A stretch of 64,000 bases of DNA. Source: a bacterium BRH_c32. GTDB taxonomy: Bacteria > Bacteroidota > Ignavibacteria > Ignavibacteriales > Melioribacteraceae. Shown one piece after another: positions 54,744-64,000 of this stretch. Location of the stretch: contig LOEU01000036.1 in assembly GCA_001516025.1 (NCBI GenBank), positions 1 through 64,000 on the forward strand, in the 5' to 3' direction. A program made the position numbers and the translations under genes. A model generated the notes under the pieces. That model saw only the letters and a list, made by a program, of their open reading frames with translations. It was not told where the DNA came from and made no database searches. How positions within the stretch are numbered: position 1 is the first letter of the stretch; each line of letters opens with the position of its first letter.

Positions 54744-56192
54744 TTATACTGCCTTTTTCTTTTTTCTGAAAACAAAAATACTTACTAAAAGAAAGAAGAG
54801 AAAACTAGCCCACGCTAATGAATCTCCTATAACAGCATAGATAGTGTGTTGTCCCTTCATCGGCACATCGGAATAAAAGATTGCATCTTTAGTATTAAAA
54901 TAATTCTGATATGATAAAACTTCTCCTTTATAATTGAAAGAAGCCGATAACCCACGCGAAGCTGAACGAACTAGATTAAATCCCTGCTCGATAGCTCTGA
55001 AAGAAGCTGCATAGGTGTGATACGGTGTAATCTCTTTCCAATCGTTTCCGGGGACAAGCATAATATCAACGTTCTTTTCATTGACCTGCTGAATCAATTC
55101 ATGAAAATCCATATCAAAACAGATAACAGAACTTATACGCCCATAAGGCGAATCAAAATACCTAATCACACCATCGCCATAATTCCCCTCACCCGGAGTG
55201 GGTTTTGCCTTATAATATTCAAACAATATTTTTCCGTACGGAGATATCCAAGTAATCTTATTCATCGGTCTTACATCAGGATTTTCTATCGGGTATATCA
55301 ATAAAGGAAGTCCAATATATATTTGGTTATTCACCGCTGCCGATTTTGCTTTCTCTATATATTCAGCTTCTTTATCGGAATTAAGATTAAGCATTATTTC
55401 ATTTCCAAAAATAATTTTTGCTTCAGACTTAGCCGCTATTTCACAGTTATTCAAAAAGCTGCTATTAATTTTTTCATTAATAGAGTCGGGTTGATCGTTA
55501 AAAATATGCTGCATGTCTGAACTTGGTATATTAATAGACGCAATTTTTACTGTTCTGATAGAAGAAACATTTGTTAAACGAATCTGTCCCCAAAAAATGA
55601 CGATAACGATAGGGAATAGATATGCCCAAGAAGCTTTGCGTAATGCAGACTTATCAAAATTATTATCTAATAGCCAGTTGATAATAGATGCTGTCCAGAG
55701 AATTATAAAAGTAATTCCCCAAATACCTGTTATGGAAATTATTTGTAATAATGGCAAGGATGATTGTGTGGTTGACAAAGCTCCAAAACTTCCTCCGGGA
55801 TTTGTCAAAACAGAAATGTATTCCATAATTACATATACAGATGGAAGAACAAGAGTGGAAATAATTCCTTTCAAACGCTGTGAATAAATTCTATCGATAA
55901 GAAAAACAAGAGCTGTGAATAAGCTCATCATAAAAGTCATTACATAATAAAATATACCCGAAATCGGAACCAATTCTTCCCAGATGAAGATATTGGAAAT
56001 AAATCCCCCTGCAATTAAGAATAAAAATCCTTTCAATGGTTTTTGAAATCTGAGAAAACGTACTAAAAATATCGGTGCTAAAAAAGCAGCTAACGGTATA
56101 GCCCAACGACCGTTGGAAAAGAAGAGAGATATAAAACCGATTAGAAGATAAAAGTAAGAGAAGTGAACTTTTGTTTTAACTGAACTCAACAT
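54744..56192 (-). CDS. lnt: apolipoprotein N-acyltransferase-like (nitrilase-type) membrane protein
   Basis: Product of 482 residues. About six N-terminal helices are followed by an extracytoplasmic carbon-nitrogen hydrolase domain and one C-terminal helix. The Glu-Lys-Cys triad is Glu in IIFGNEIMLN, Lys in YKAKPTPGEG and Cys in ISSVICFDMD. Lnt adds the third acyl chain to lipoproteins, which fits the many lipoproteins in the window. The Glu context is unlike the common WPET form, so another Lnt-type acyltransferase is possible. Alone on the minus strand. Confidence 0.8.
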   Translation of the reverse strand: MLSSVKTKVHFSYFYLLIGFISLFFSNGRWAIPLAAFLAPIFLVRFLRFQKPLKGFLFLIAGGFISNIFIWEELVPISGIFYYVMTFMMSLFTALVFLIDRIYSQRLKGIISTLVLPSVYVIMEYISVLTNPGGSFGALSTTQSSLPLLQIISITGIWGITFIILWTASIINWLLDNNFDKSALRKASWAYLFPIVIVIFWGQIRLTNVSSIRTVKIASINIPSSDMQHIFNDQPDSINEKINSSFLNNCEIAAKSEAKIIFGNEIMLNLNSDKEAEYIEKAKSAAVNNQIYIGLPLLIYPIENPDVRPMNKITWISPYGKILFEYYKAKPTPGEGNYGDGVIRYFDSPYGRISSVICFDMDFHELIQQVNEKNVDIMLVPGNDWKEITPYHTYAASFRAIEQGFNLVRSASRGLSASFNYKGEVLSYQNYFNTKDAIFYSDVPMKGQHTIYAVIGDSLAWASFLFFLLVSIFVFRKKKKAV

Positions 56193-56249
56193 TATTACCC
56201 CATGATCAAATTAATTATATGTTTTTACTGCTAATATATTCCCACGCTT

Positions 56250-56276
56250 AATTCCACCTTTTATTGAGGCGGAATT
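56250..56276 (-). other. hairpin between the glucan synthase and Lnt-like genes
   Basis: On the minus strand AATTCCGCC and GGTGGAATT form a 9-bp stem with one G-T pair and a 9-nt loop. The plus strand has an A-C mismatch there, so the structure fits minus-strand RNA. There is no T run after it. Confidence 0.45.
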
Positions 56277-56352
56277 GGCATAAAAATTAATATCTATAAA
56301 TTTACTTATAATTTTTGAATCAGGAGTTTCTGTCGAATCTATATTTGAATCA

Positions 56353-56385
56353 ATTTGATAAAATTACTTCATTGTTTTATCAAAT
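56353..56385. repeat. perfect 11-bp inverted repeat
   Basis: ATTTGATAAAA (56353-56363) and TTTTATCAAAT (56375-56385) with an 11-nt loop. A further TATCAAAT stands at 56393. It may be an operator, or an AT-type termination hairpin for the glucan synthase gene. Confidence 0.5.
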
Positions 56386-56450
56386 CCAAAACTATCAAAT
56401 AATCAACTACACTTTACTATGACGATAAAACCAAAACTAATTCATTAACT

Positions 56451-59400
56451 CTATCCCCTCCCCACTTTAATATTCACGTTATGCTCTTTTTTGTCATTCA
56501 CTAATGGAATATAATTTCTATTTATTTCTTTACCATATTCATTAATTGAAACAAATCCTTTATCTCCATCCACCTGATTAATTGTAATATTATATCGTGT
56601 TTCATGATAGTGATAAAATATTTTGTAGCTGTTCCAATCCTTAGGGATGCATGGATTAATATATAGTTTATCTATTTCAAGATGCAACCCAAGTAATGAT
56701 TCAATTATTAAACGGTACATCCAACCGGCAGATCCGGTGTACCAAGTCCAGCCACCTCTTCCTGTATGAGGTGCCGCCGCATAAACATCCGCAGCAACCA
56801 CGTACGGCTCTACTTTATAGGTCTCGATTCCCTCGACCGAATGACCATGATTAACGGGATTAATAATATTAAATAGTTCCCACGCATTTTTTCTATCACC
56901 TATTTGAGCAAAAGCCATTACAGCCCAAATAGCCGCATGAGTATATTGCCCTCCATTTTCCCTTACTCCCGGCACGTATCCTTTTATATATCCCGGTTCT
57001 AATTTTGATTTATCGAATGGGGGATCCAAAAGTTGAATTAATCCGCTCTCCCTTTTAACTAAGTATTTATTAAGTGAATCGATTGATTTAAGCGAATGAT
57101 CTTTTTCTCCGGCACCCGAAATAACTGACCAGCTTTGAGAGATAGAATCGATCTTACATTCTTCATTGATTTTTGAACCAAGCGGAGTGCCGTCATCAAA
57201 ATACGCTCTTCTATACCACTGACCATCCCAGCTATTCTTTTCAATATTTGCCTGCAAGGTCGTCATCTCTTTTTCGCATTGCTCTATAAATTTAGTATCG
57301 TTTTTTATCGCTGCAATTTTTTTGAATTGCGACAATACTTCATAAAGGAAAAATGCTAACCATACGCTTTCTCCTTTTCCTTCCATTCCGATTAGATTCA
57401 TACCATCATTCCAATCGCCGCCGCCAATAAGCGGAAGTCCGTGTTCACCAAAATTCAGTCCTCTTTGGATTGCTCTTTGGCAATGCTGATATAAAGTGCC
57501 GGAATTAGATGAAATAACCGGCAGCTCATAATAGGAATCATCTTCGGCTCTTAGCGGACGTCCTTCGAGGAAGTTCCTGCTTTCATCAAGCACACCAATA
57601 TCCCCCGTGCTTAATACGTATCGGCTTACAGCTAATGGAAGCCATAAATAATCATCTGAGAAATGTGTCCTGACTCCGCGTCCCAAAGGTGGATGCCACC
57701 AATGCTGAACGTCTCCTTCGATAAATTGATGACTAGAATTTATAAGCAATTGCTCACGTGTAATTTCCGGCTTGGAATGAATCAATGCCATTACATCCTG
57801 CAATTGATCTCTAAATCCGAATGCACCGCCGGATTGATAGTAACCGCTTCTGCCCCAAATTCGGCATGATAAAGTTTGATAGAATAGCCAACCATTTGCA
57901 AGTACATCCAAAGACTTATCGGGAGTCTCGGTCTGGACTGCGCCGAGTGTCTCTTTCCAGAACTGCCATACTTTCTCTATCGCTTCTTGAGCTTTATTAA
58001 AGCCACTGTATCGAGTAACTAATTCTTCAGCTTCATTGCGATTATTACCCGAGCCGAGTTTAAAGACAAGTTCATATTCTCTCCCGTTTTCAAATTCGAA
58101 TGGAACTTGAATAGCCGCGCATGGATCTAATCCAGCGCCTGATTTCCCCGATAGATGCGCTAATTTCATGGCAGCGGGATTTTCTAATGTTCCATTCCGC
58201 CCAATAAATTCAGTGCGATTACATGTAAATGAAATTTTATCGTTATCAACTTGGAAAAATGAAACCTTCTCCGGGAAATCGTGATTGTATGAATTCCGTG
58301 CAAAGATAGCTCCCATCGAAGTATCAATTTCACTAACTACGTGCATTGAAGTCTTTGAAGGAAGATCACCAAGAACTAATTGAACAAATCCGTAAACTGA
58401 TAATTTTCGTGCTCTGCCCGAATCGTTCCAAATTTTCAAAGTAGAAAATTTTATTGAATCATCAATTGCCACATATACCCAAAGTTCGGTTCGTATTCCG
58501 GTTTCTTTATGTTCAAAAACAGTGTAACCAAATCCATGACGTGTTACATATTTTCCATGCCCGCGTTTCGGAAGTGGTGTGGGGGACCAATAGTAACCGG
58601 TCTCATCGTCTCGAATATAAAACAGCTCTCCGCTCACATCAGAAACAGGATCGTTATTCCATGGCGATAAACGATATTCATGTGCATTCTCATACCACGT
58701 ATAAGCTATTCCGCTTTCGGTTACTATCGTTCCAAATTTCGGATTCGCAATCACGTTAGACCATGGCATCGGTGTAATTTTATCACCTGTGGAAACTATA
58801 ATATACTCACGTCCATCAGGAGTGAAACCACCATATCCATTAAAGAATATCAGTCCTTCTCCATGAAATTCCTCCACTTGAGTTTGAGGCGGAGAATAAA
58901 CTCTGATATTTTTTAATCTCTCTACTGTAAATTCTTTACTTCTAAGTTTATTTACCTGTGCTTCGAGTGTGCCGGAGGTATCTGTAATTATTACTCGTGC
59001 AACGGTCTGCGTTAAAATCCTATCTTCATCCGAGATTTGATCTGTTAGGCGTACAAATACACCACCCGGTCGATCAATTTTATTCGCTTCAATATTAGCA
59101 GAAACCAAACGTAATATCTGCTCTTGAAGTTCCTGTCTATATCCGGCATGATCATCATTCCAAATAACGAGATCAACCGATAGACCTTTTATACTCCAAT
59201 ACGAATGCGCCTTTAACATCGATAGAACTAAATCGATATTTTTTATATCTTCTATTACAACAAGTACAATTGGTAAATCGCCCGAAATAGCATAAGCCCA
59301 AAGAGCTGATTGACCTTGTCTATTCCGTGCAATTATTGATGGATTAGCACGTAATAAATGATTTGAATAAACTATCGAATTAGCAACCTTGCTATAAAGC

Positions 59401-62400
59401 TGTGAATCCGATGCGGTTGCATTTATTTGTCTTAATATTACCTGTGAGTGAGTCCATGAAAGTTCGAATACACGATTAGATAAACGTCTATCCTGATATC
59501 TTTCAATCAAGGATAACGCTTGAGAACGAGTTTCACCGATTCCATAAATTATATCTATCGTTGCGGTTCTATCCGGCTCAAGTTTAATGCGATATCTCAC
59601 TGATGCGATCGGATCGAGAACAGAACCTTCGCTATTAGATAATTCAGCATTGCCCGTTAATGCAATGGGATTTGCAGTTGTATTGCCTCTTCCAAGAAAT
59701 TTTGCTCTATCGGTCTCAAAAGAAACCTCTAATATTTCAGCTTTACGGACAGCGATTGTATGCAGCATCCATTGTGTTTTTTCATCACTCGAACGAGGTC
59801 TCCTACGAGCTAATATTGCCTGCTTATCTTTTATTATCTCCGTCTGTACAAATAAATTACCAAATGCAGGATGCGCATTATCGGCACTCGGCGGATTCAT
59901 TACTATCTCTGCATAACTTGTAATTTCAATTTCGCGGGCGAACTTTGCTTTATTCGTAAGATGAAGTCTCCTTATTTCTATATCATCTTCCGGCGAAATA
60001 ACAATCTGTGTATTTGCTTCATAATTAAGATCTTTTCTCTTAAATTCTGCATTTCCTTCAGAGAAGACAGCTTCATAAGTTTTTGATTCTTTCAGAGTCG
60101 GCTGATAAGTATTGGACCAAAATTCTCTAGTTTGAATATCTTTTAGATAGCAAAATGCTCCCCAATTATCGGTAGTAATATCCTCACGCCAGCGCGTAAG
60201 AGCTAAGTTCTTCCATCTGCTATAACCGACTCCGGCACTTGTTACCATTATATGATATCTTCCGTTTGAAAGAAGTTGAGTCTCTGGTACTATGATATTT
60301 GGATTGGTAATAATTCTAATCGGCGTTTCAGAGGCAAACACATTAGTTTGTGTATCTGAAAATACGGTAGAACTAATATTAGAGAATGCTGATAGTGGAA
60401 TTCTTTCTTGAAGCAATAATAATGCAGCATCAAAAGATGGATCGGAAACGAATCTTTTCTGCATCGGAGAATCCAATAATAGATGTGTTAATGCAAGGAG
60501 AGTCATTCCTTCATGATGCACCATAAACGATTTAACTATTTCATTCGATTTCCCTCTTGGCAGACGAGCGGGAGTATAATCCACGGCTTCATAAAAACCA
60601 TATCTACCCACCACACCTTGATCGGCAAGTGTCTGAAGATTCTTACATGATGCTTCCGGTTCTACCATTAATCCGAGAGCCGAAGCATAAGGAGCTATTA
60701 CCAAATCTTCAGCTAATCCACGCTTAAGTCCAATTCCCGGGACACCGAATGCTCTATACTGATAATTAAGATTTACATCAGATGCATTATATCCTGATTC
60801 CGAAATACCCCAAGGCACTCCCCTCTGTTTTCCGTAATTTATTTGCCGCTTCACTACCGATTTATAAGTCTGATCTAATAAAGTATTTTCATAATTCGGC
60901 ATTATTAATAAAGGCATCAGATATTCGAACATCGAACCGCTCCATGAAAGGAGAACAGGACTGCCGCCCGCAGCAGTTATTAGCCGCCCCAATGCAAACC
61001 AACTTTCTTGCGGCAAATGCCCATAAGCAATTGCAATATAACTTGCTAAACGGGCTTCGGAAGCTAATAGATCATAATAACTTCCATCTTTTTTATTCTT
61101 CTCTACGTTATACCCGATTGAAAGCAGATGCCTTGAAGTGCTATATAAGAAATCATATTCGATCATAGATAGACTATATGTTTGATTAGCAAGCGTTCTT
61201 ATAGCTTCTATCTTTTCGTTTGCCTTTTGATTCGATTGTATAATTAATTGATTCAATTCATTAAGCTTCTTCTTTCTTTCGCTCGTTATCTCCCGATTTA
61301 ATTCTCCTTCTATAATCGGAATAAATTCATTTTGCAAATTTGATAATTCATTTAAGGAAGGAATATTTACTTTAAACGGGAATGAATCACTTATATCGAT
61401 GAACTCTGCAACCGTTACCCAAGGGACTAAATCTTTTACCTGATCGATTGCATTATAAGTTTGCTTTTGCAGCGAAATAAGCCAGTATTTTGAGTCGCCG
61501 TCTTGAACGTCTATTAGATCTATTTTATTTACTAATTGAGAAATCTCATTAAGATTCTCCCAAAACATTTTTAATGAATCTATCGAGGTTCTTTTAATTG
61601 ATTTGAATGCTAATTGCAATTCATTAATTGGGAAAAAATCTCTTTTATCCAATCCTTCGATAGCTATCATAAAAGTATCTTCCAAGCCATCGAATAATTT
61701 ATGACTAACAATTTGTTCCTCGGGAAGTGTAAGCAGCCCCTGCCTAAGAGTTAAAATTAATCCTGATAAATTACCGCTATCAACCGATGATACATACAAT
61801 GGTTTTAGAGGAGTTAGAGTTAAAGTATCATACCAATTATAAAAGTGTCCTCTAAAACGTTCTAATTTTTCCATCGTCTTAATTGTATTGGAAACACGAT
61901 CAACCAATTCACCTGAGGTGATATAACCAAAATCATAAGCAGATAAATTGGCTATCAGCGCCATACCAATATTAGTTGGTGAAGTTCTATGTGCAATTAT
62001 TCCATGAGGAACTTCTTGATAATTATCAGGCGGAAGCCAATTTTCATTTTCATTTACAAACGTATCGAAGTATGCCCACGTCTTGCGAGTAATGTGTCTC
62101 AAGAACTCTTTTTCCGATTCGCTTAGCATTGACTGCTTTGATTTTAGAGGCAGACTTATCCACCAGTTAACTATCGGTGAAAGTGCCCAAACAAAAAGTA
62201 TAGGCAGAGCTATTATAGGTACTGTATAACCCGTAAAATAAAATGCAGCAATTACAGCCGCTACAAATAAAGGTGAGAATAAATTCTTTTTAAATGTATC
62301 GGCAAGATTCAGTCTTTGGTTTTTTCCAAAGATATTAGAAGGAGTCCATTCCAATAAACGCGTTTTAGAAAATGTCATTCGCCAAAACACTCTTGAGATT

Positions 62401-64000
62401 GCATCTAACGCGAATGAAGCTTCAAAGGGAAGATTGATAAACGTAAAAAGTAATTGATATAAATACACTTTACTATTATTTACGAATGCAATAAGATGCT
62501 GTCTTAATAATATCTCTTTCTGCTTTTCAAATAGATCAACAATTAATTTGAATATCGCGGGAATGAATATTATTCCGATAACCGAGAAAGTCCAGAATAA
62601 CGGATTAGGCGAAAAGAACCAGGCATAAAGGAGCATCAAAACATAAGCCGGTGTAACCAAACTGCGCCTTAAATTATCAAATATTTTCCAACGTGAGAGT
62701 TTTGATAAAGGATTTTTTCTTCGCTTACCATTCATACCCGGTACTCTTGGAAGTATCCATCGCCAAATCTGCCAATCGCCTCTTATCCAGCGATGTCTTC
62801 TATTTACATCTATATTATAGCAGCATGGGTATTCTTCAAGCAATTGGACATCGCTTAATAAACCCGATCTAACGTGGCAACCCTCAAGAAGATCATGACT
62901 AAGAATTTTATTTTCAGGAAATCGGTCTTTAACAATCTTTTGAAAGATATCTATATCATAAATTGCTTTACCAATATAAGAACCCTCGCCAAAGATATCT
63001 TGATATACATCCGAGACGGTTCTTGTATAAGGATCGATACCGGCATTTCCTCCGAATAGTTTTGCGTAGCGCGAGCTAAGTGTGCCCGGGAGACTAATCT
63101 CCACTGCCGGCTGCAAAATTGTATATCCATCGGTTACGCATTCTTTCGATTCATCATACTTTGCTTTATTAAGCGGATGCGCAATAGTGCCAATTAATTG
63201 ATAAGCCGTATCAAGAGGTAGATCAGTATCTGCATCTAATGTTATAATATATTTTGTTGATTTTAATACATCCGTATTACCGACTATTAGAGAAAAACAA
63301 TCCCTCGCTCCGTCCCTTAAATATGAATTTATGTCTTCGAGCTTTCCTCTTTTACGCTCGTAACCCATCCAAAGTTTTTCGGCAGGATTCCATTTCCTCT
63401 GACGGTGGAATAAGTAAAATATATCCTTTCGAATATCTTTATATTTTTCATTGAGTTCATCTATCTTTTCTTTTGCATAAGAAAGAAGCATTTCATCTTC
63501 GGGAAGATGCTCTTTGGAGGAATCTTTATAATCGGTCAATAGAGAAAAGTATAAGTTTTTGCGTCTATTAGCCAAGAATCTGATTTCCAAAGATTCTACA
63601 AGTTCTTTAATTCCATCTTTACTCGTAATCATACTCGGCACTACTACAAGTGTCCTGCTTCTATCGGGAATTTTTTTAGAGTAATCCATTCGAGGCAAAG
63701 AAGTTGGCTTTATTATTAAAGTTGATAACCAATTAATTAATGATACTGCTAATTGACTGACTGCAAAAAATGATATTATCCCTAGTGCTATAAGTGAATA
63801 TTCTTTTATTCCTTCAACGTAACCTTTATGCACTAATGCGGCAGTGAAAAGTGCAGTTAATAAAAATATAGAACCAAAGAACAACGGGAATGGAATTTTA
63901 TTCCCTTTTCGTTTAAGGTAAGAGCTGATAGGAAGTTTTGATTTTACTGCATCTTCGAGTTGATAAATTCCTCTATCAACAAGATAATATCCTACATGAG
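56451..64000 (-). CDS. ndvB: cyclic beta-1,2-glucan synthase (GT84 + GH189-like + GH94), 5' end outside window
   Basis: Very large inner-membrane enzyme, at least 2,516 residues visible. The frame stays open through base 64000, with HVGYYLVDRG and IYQLEDAVKS upstream of the TTG at 63884, so the true start lies outside the window. Order of domains: membrane segments; GT84 glucosyltransferase (LDADTD near 63225 and RHRWIRGDWQIWRW near 62795); a glucoamylase-like domain (WGISESGYNASDVNLNYQYR near 60800); then two GH94-type modules, with the catalytic-site motif GGGDWNDGMN near 57410. Makes cyclic beta-1,2-glucans, which act in osmoadaptation and the periplasm. Confidence 0.93.
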   Translation of the reverse strand, partial: HVGYYLVDRGIYQLEDAVKSKLPISSYLKRKGNKIPFPLFFGSIFLLTALFTAALVHKGYVEGIKEYSLIALGIISFFAVSQLAVSLINWLSTLIIKPTSLPRMDYSKKIPDRSRTLVVVPSMITSKDGIKELVESLEIRFLANRRKNLYFSLLTDYKDSSKEHLPEDEMLLSYAKEKIDELNEKYKDIRKDIFYLFHRQRKWNPAEKLWMGYERKRGKLEDINSYLRDGARDCFSLIVGNTDVLKSTKYIITLDADTDLPLDTAYQLIGTIAHPLNKAKYDESKECVTDGYTILQPAVEISLPGTLSSRYAKLFGGNAGIDPYTRTVSDVYQDIFGEGSYIGKAIYDIDIFQKIVKDRFPENKILSHDLLEGCHVRSGLLSDVQLLEEYPCCYNIDVNRRHRWIRGDWQIWRWILPRVPGMNGKRRKNPLSKLSRWKIFDNLRRSLVTPAYVLMLLYAWFFSPNPLFWTFSVIGIIFIPAIFKLIVDLFEKQKEILLRQHLIAFVNNSKVYLYQLLFTFINLPFEASFALDAISRVFWRMTFSKTRLLEWTPSNIFGKNQRLNLADTFKKNLFSPLFVAAVIAAFYFTGYTVPIIALPILFVWALSPIVNWWISLPLKSKQSMLSESEKEFLRHITRKTWAYFDTFVNENENWLPPDNYQEVPHGIIAHRTSPTNIGMALIANLSAYDFGYITSGELVDRVSNTIKTMEKLERFRGHFYNWYDTLTLTPLKPLYVSSVDSGNLSGLILTLRQGLLTLPEEQIVSHKLFDGLEDTFMIAIEGLDKRDFFPINELQLAFKSIKRTSIDSLKMFWENLNEISQLVNKIDLIDVQDGDSKYWLISLQKQTYNAIDQVKDLVPWVTVAEFIDISDSFPFKVNIPSLNELSNLQNEFIPIIEGELNREITSERKKKLNELNQLIIQSNQKANEKIEAIRTLANQTYSLSMIEYDFLYSTSRHLLSIGYNVEKNKKDGSYYDLLASEARLASYIAIAYGHLPQESWFALGRLITAAGGSPVLLSWSGSMFEYLMPLLIMPNYENTLLDQTYKSVVKRQINYGKQRGVPWGISESGYNASDVNLNYQYRAFGVPGIGLKRGLAEDLVIAPYASALGLMVEPEASCKNLQTLADQGVVGRYGFYEAVDYTPARLPRGKSNEIVKSFMVHHEGMTLLALTHLLLDSPMQKRFVSDPSFDAALLLLQERIPLSAFSNISSTVFSDTQTNVFASETPIRIITNPNIIVPETQLLSNGRYHIMVTSAGVGYSRWKNLALTRWREDITTDNWGAFCYLKDIQTREFWSNTYQPTLKESKTYEAVFSEGNAEFKRKDLNYEANTQIVISPEDDIEIRRLHLTNKAKFAREIEITSYAEIVMNPPSADNAHPAFGNLFVQTEIIKDKQAILARRRPRSSDEKTQWMLHTIAVRKAEILEVSFETDRAKFLGRGNTTANPIALTGNAELSNSEGSVLDPIASVRYRIKLEPDRTATIDIIYGIGETRSQALSLIERYQDRRLSNRVFELSWTHSQVILRQINATASDSQLYSKVANSIVYSNHLLRANPSIIARNRQGQSALWAYAISGDLPIVLVVIEDIKNIDLVLSMLKAHSYWSIKGLSVDLVIWNDDHAGYRQELQEQILRLVSANIEANKIDRPGGVFVRLTDQISDEDRILTQTVARVIITDTSGTLEAQVNKLRSKEFTVERLKNIRVYSPPQTQVEEFHGEGLIFFNGYGGFTPDGREYIIVSTGDKITPMPWSNVIANPKFGTIVTESGIAYTWYENAHEYRLSPWNNDPVSDVSGELFYIRDDETGYYWSPTPLPKRGHGKYVTRHGFGYTVFEHKETGIRTELWVYVAIDDSIKFSTLKIWNDSGRARKLSVYGFVQLVLGDLPSKTSMHVVSEIDTSMGAIFARNSYNHDFPEKVSFFQVDNDKISFTCNRTEFIGRNGTLENPAAMKLAHLSGKSGAGLDPCAAIQVPFEFENGREYELVFKLGSGNNRNEAEELVTRYSGFNKAQEAIEKVWQFWKETLGAVQTETPDKSLDVLANGWLFYQTLSCRIWGRSGYYQSGGAFGFRDQLQDVMALIHSKPEITREQLLINSSHQFIEGDVQHWWHPPLGRGVRTHFSDDYLWLPLAVSRYVLSTGDIGVLDESRNFLEGRPLRAEDDSYYELPVISSNSGTLYQHCQRAIQRGLNFGEHGLPLIGGGDWNDGMNLIGMEGKGESVWLAFFLYEVLSQFKKIAAIKNDTKFIEQCEKEMTTLQANIEKNSWDGQWYRRAYFDDGTPLGSKINEECKIDSISQSWSVISGAGEKDHSLKSIDSLNKYLVKRESGLIQLLDPPFDKSKLEPGYIKGYVPGVRENGGQYTHAAIWAVMAFAQIGDRKNAWELFNIINPVNHGHSVEGIETYKVEPYVVAADVYAAAPHTGRGGWTWYTGSAGWMYRLIIESLLGLHLEIDKLYINPCIPKDWNSYKIFYHYHETRYNITINQVDGDKGFVSINEYGKEINRNYIPLVNDKKEHNVNIKVGRG

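Noticed and set aside
1-64000. CRISPR arrays, tRNA or rRNA genes, prophage
   Set aside because: No regular spaced repeats, no tRNA T-arm pattern with a matching acceptor stem, no rRNA blocks and no phage structural genes were found by reading; a covariance-model scan would be decisive.

Overview
The window is AT-rich chromosomal DNA from a Gram-negative bacterium, most likely of the Ignavibacteria/Chlorobi/Bacteroidota (FCB) group. This is inferred from the many exported proteins and lipoproteins with short MKK-type signal peptides, a promoter that matches the Bacteroidota TTTG-N19-TAnnTTTG pattern exactly (27317-27347), a PQQ-repeat lipoprotein, hslVU, rpoN, DUF3109, DUF502, DUF1761 and DUF2752 genes, and outer-membrane beta-barrel proteins. 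No rRNA, tRNA, CRISPR array or prophage was seen. The one RNA gene is rnpB. The species cannot be fixed from the sequence alone.

Layout. 1-470: tail of an IS3-family insertion sequence abutting a short exported-protein gene. 463-3307: a minus-strand block of small exported proteins and lipoproteins. 3566-10844: a minus-strand housekeeping block (valS, hslU, hslV, an isoprenylcysteine-methyltransferase-like membrane protein, rpoN, DUF3109). 10922-18617: a plus-strand run (FAD oxidoreductase, RluA-type pseudouridine synthase, SpoIIE-type phosphatase, ClC with CBS and RCK-C domains, Zn/Cd-type P1B ATPase). 18737-27167: minus strand, with an ABC-2 exporter, M13 metallopeptidase, serine hydrolase with TPR, AlkD-like glycosylase and DUF6544. 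27374-29176: a plus-strand trypsin-like lipoprotein, DUF2752 and TM2 protein. 29332-38574: minus strand, with a beta-barrel protein, an aminotransferase, its MocR-type regulator and a divergent KamA-family radical SAM enzyme, a 52-residue basic protein, a Prc protease and a papain-like peptidase. 38737-42865: plus strand, with an isoaspartyl peptidase, DUF1761, a HAD phosphatase, an enoyl-CoA hydratase-like protein and a metallophosphoesterase. 42858-49421: dGTPase, GH5 lipoprotein, DUF502, a lipoprotein with a winged-helix-like segment, and a three-PAS histidine kinase. 49605-54605: AI-2E family transporter, rnpB, recJ-ruvC-ruvA and an ArsC/Spx-like protein. 54744-64000: an Lnt-like acyltransferase and a giant cyclic beta-1,2-glucan synthase running off the right edge.

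How genes work together. hslV and hslU form one protease; recJ, ruvC and ruvA form a recombination-repair operon directly behind rnpB; the ABC ATPase and permease overlap by 8 nt; the KamA-like enzyme, MocR regulator and aminotransferase form a probable amino-acid module. Signal-peptide-bearing or lipid-anchored hydrolases are dense between about 21 and 45 kb (M13, class C serine hydrolase, trypsin-like, S41, C1, T2 and GH5), which suggests a lifestyle of peptide and polymer breakdown.

The most unusual non-coding element is a run of about twelve degenerate 10-bp units (consensus NANYTGCACY) at 54611-54730, lying between two convergent genes. Other points worth attention are three AGCCAA boxes upstream of the MocR gene, the loss of a substrate-binding Asp in the KamA-like enzyme, and the 24-nt rnpB-recJ junction. 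No clearly new multi-gene system was found; most of the window is ordinary core genome.
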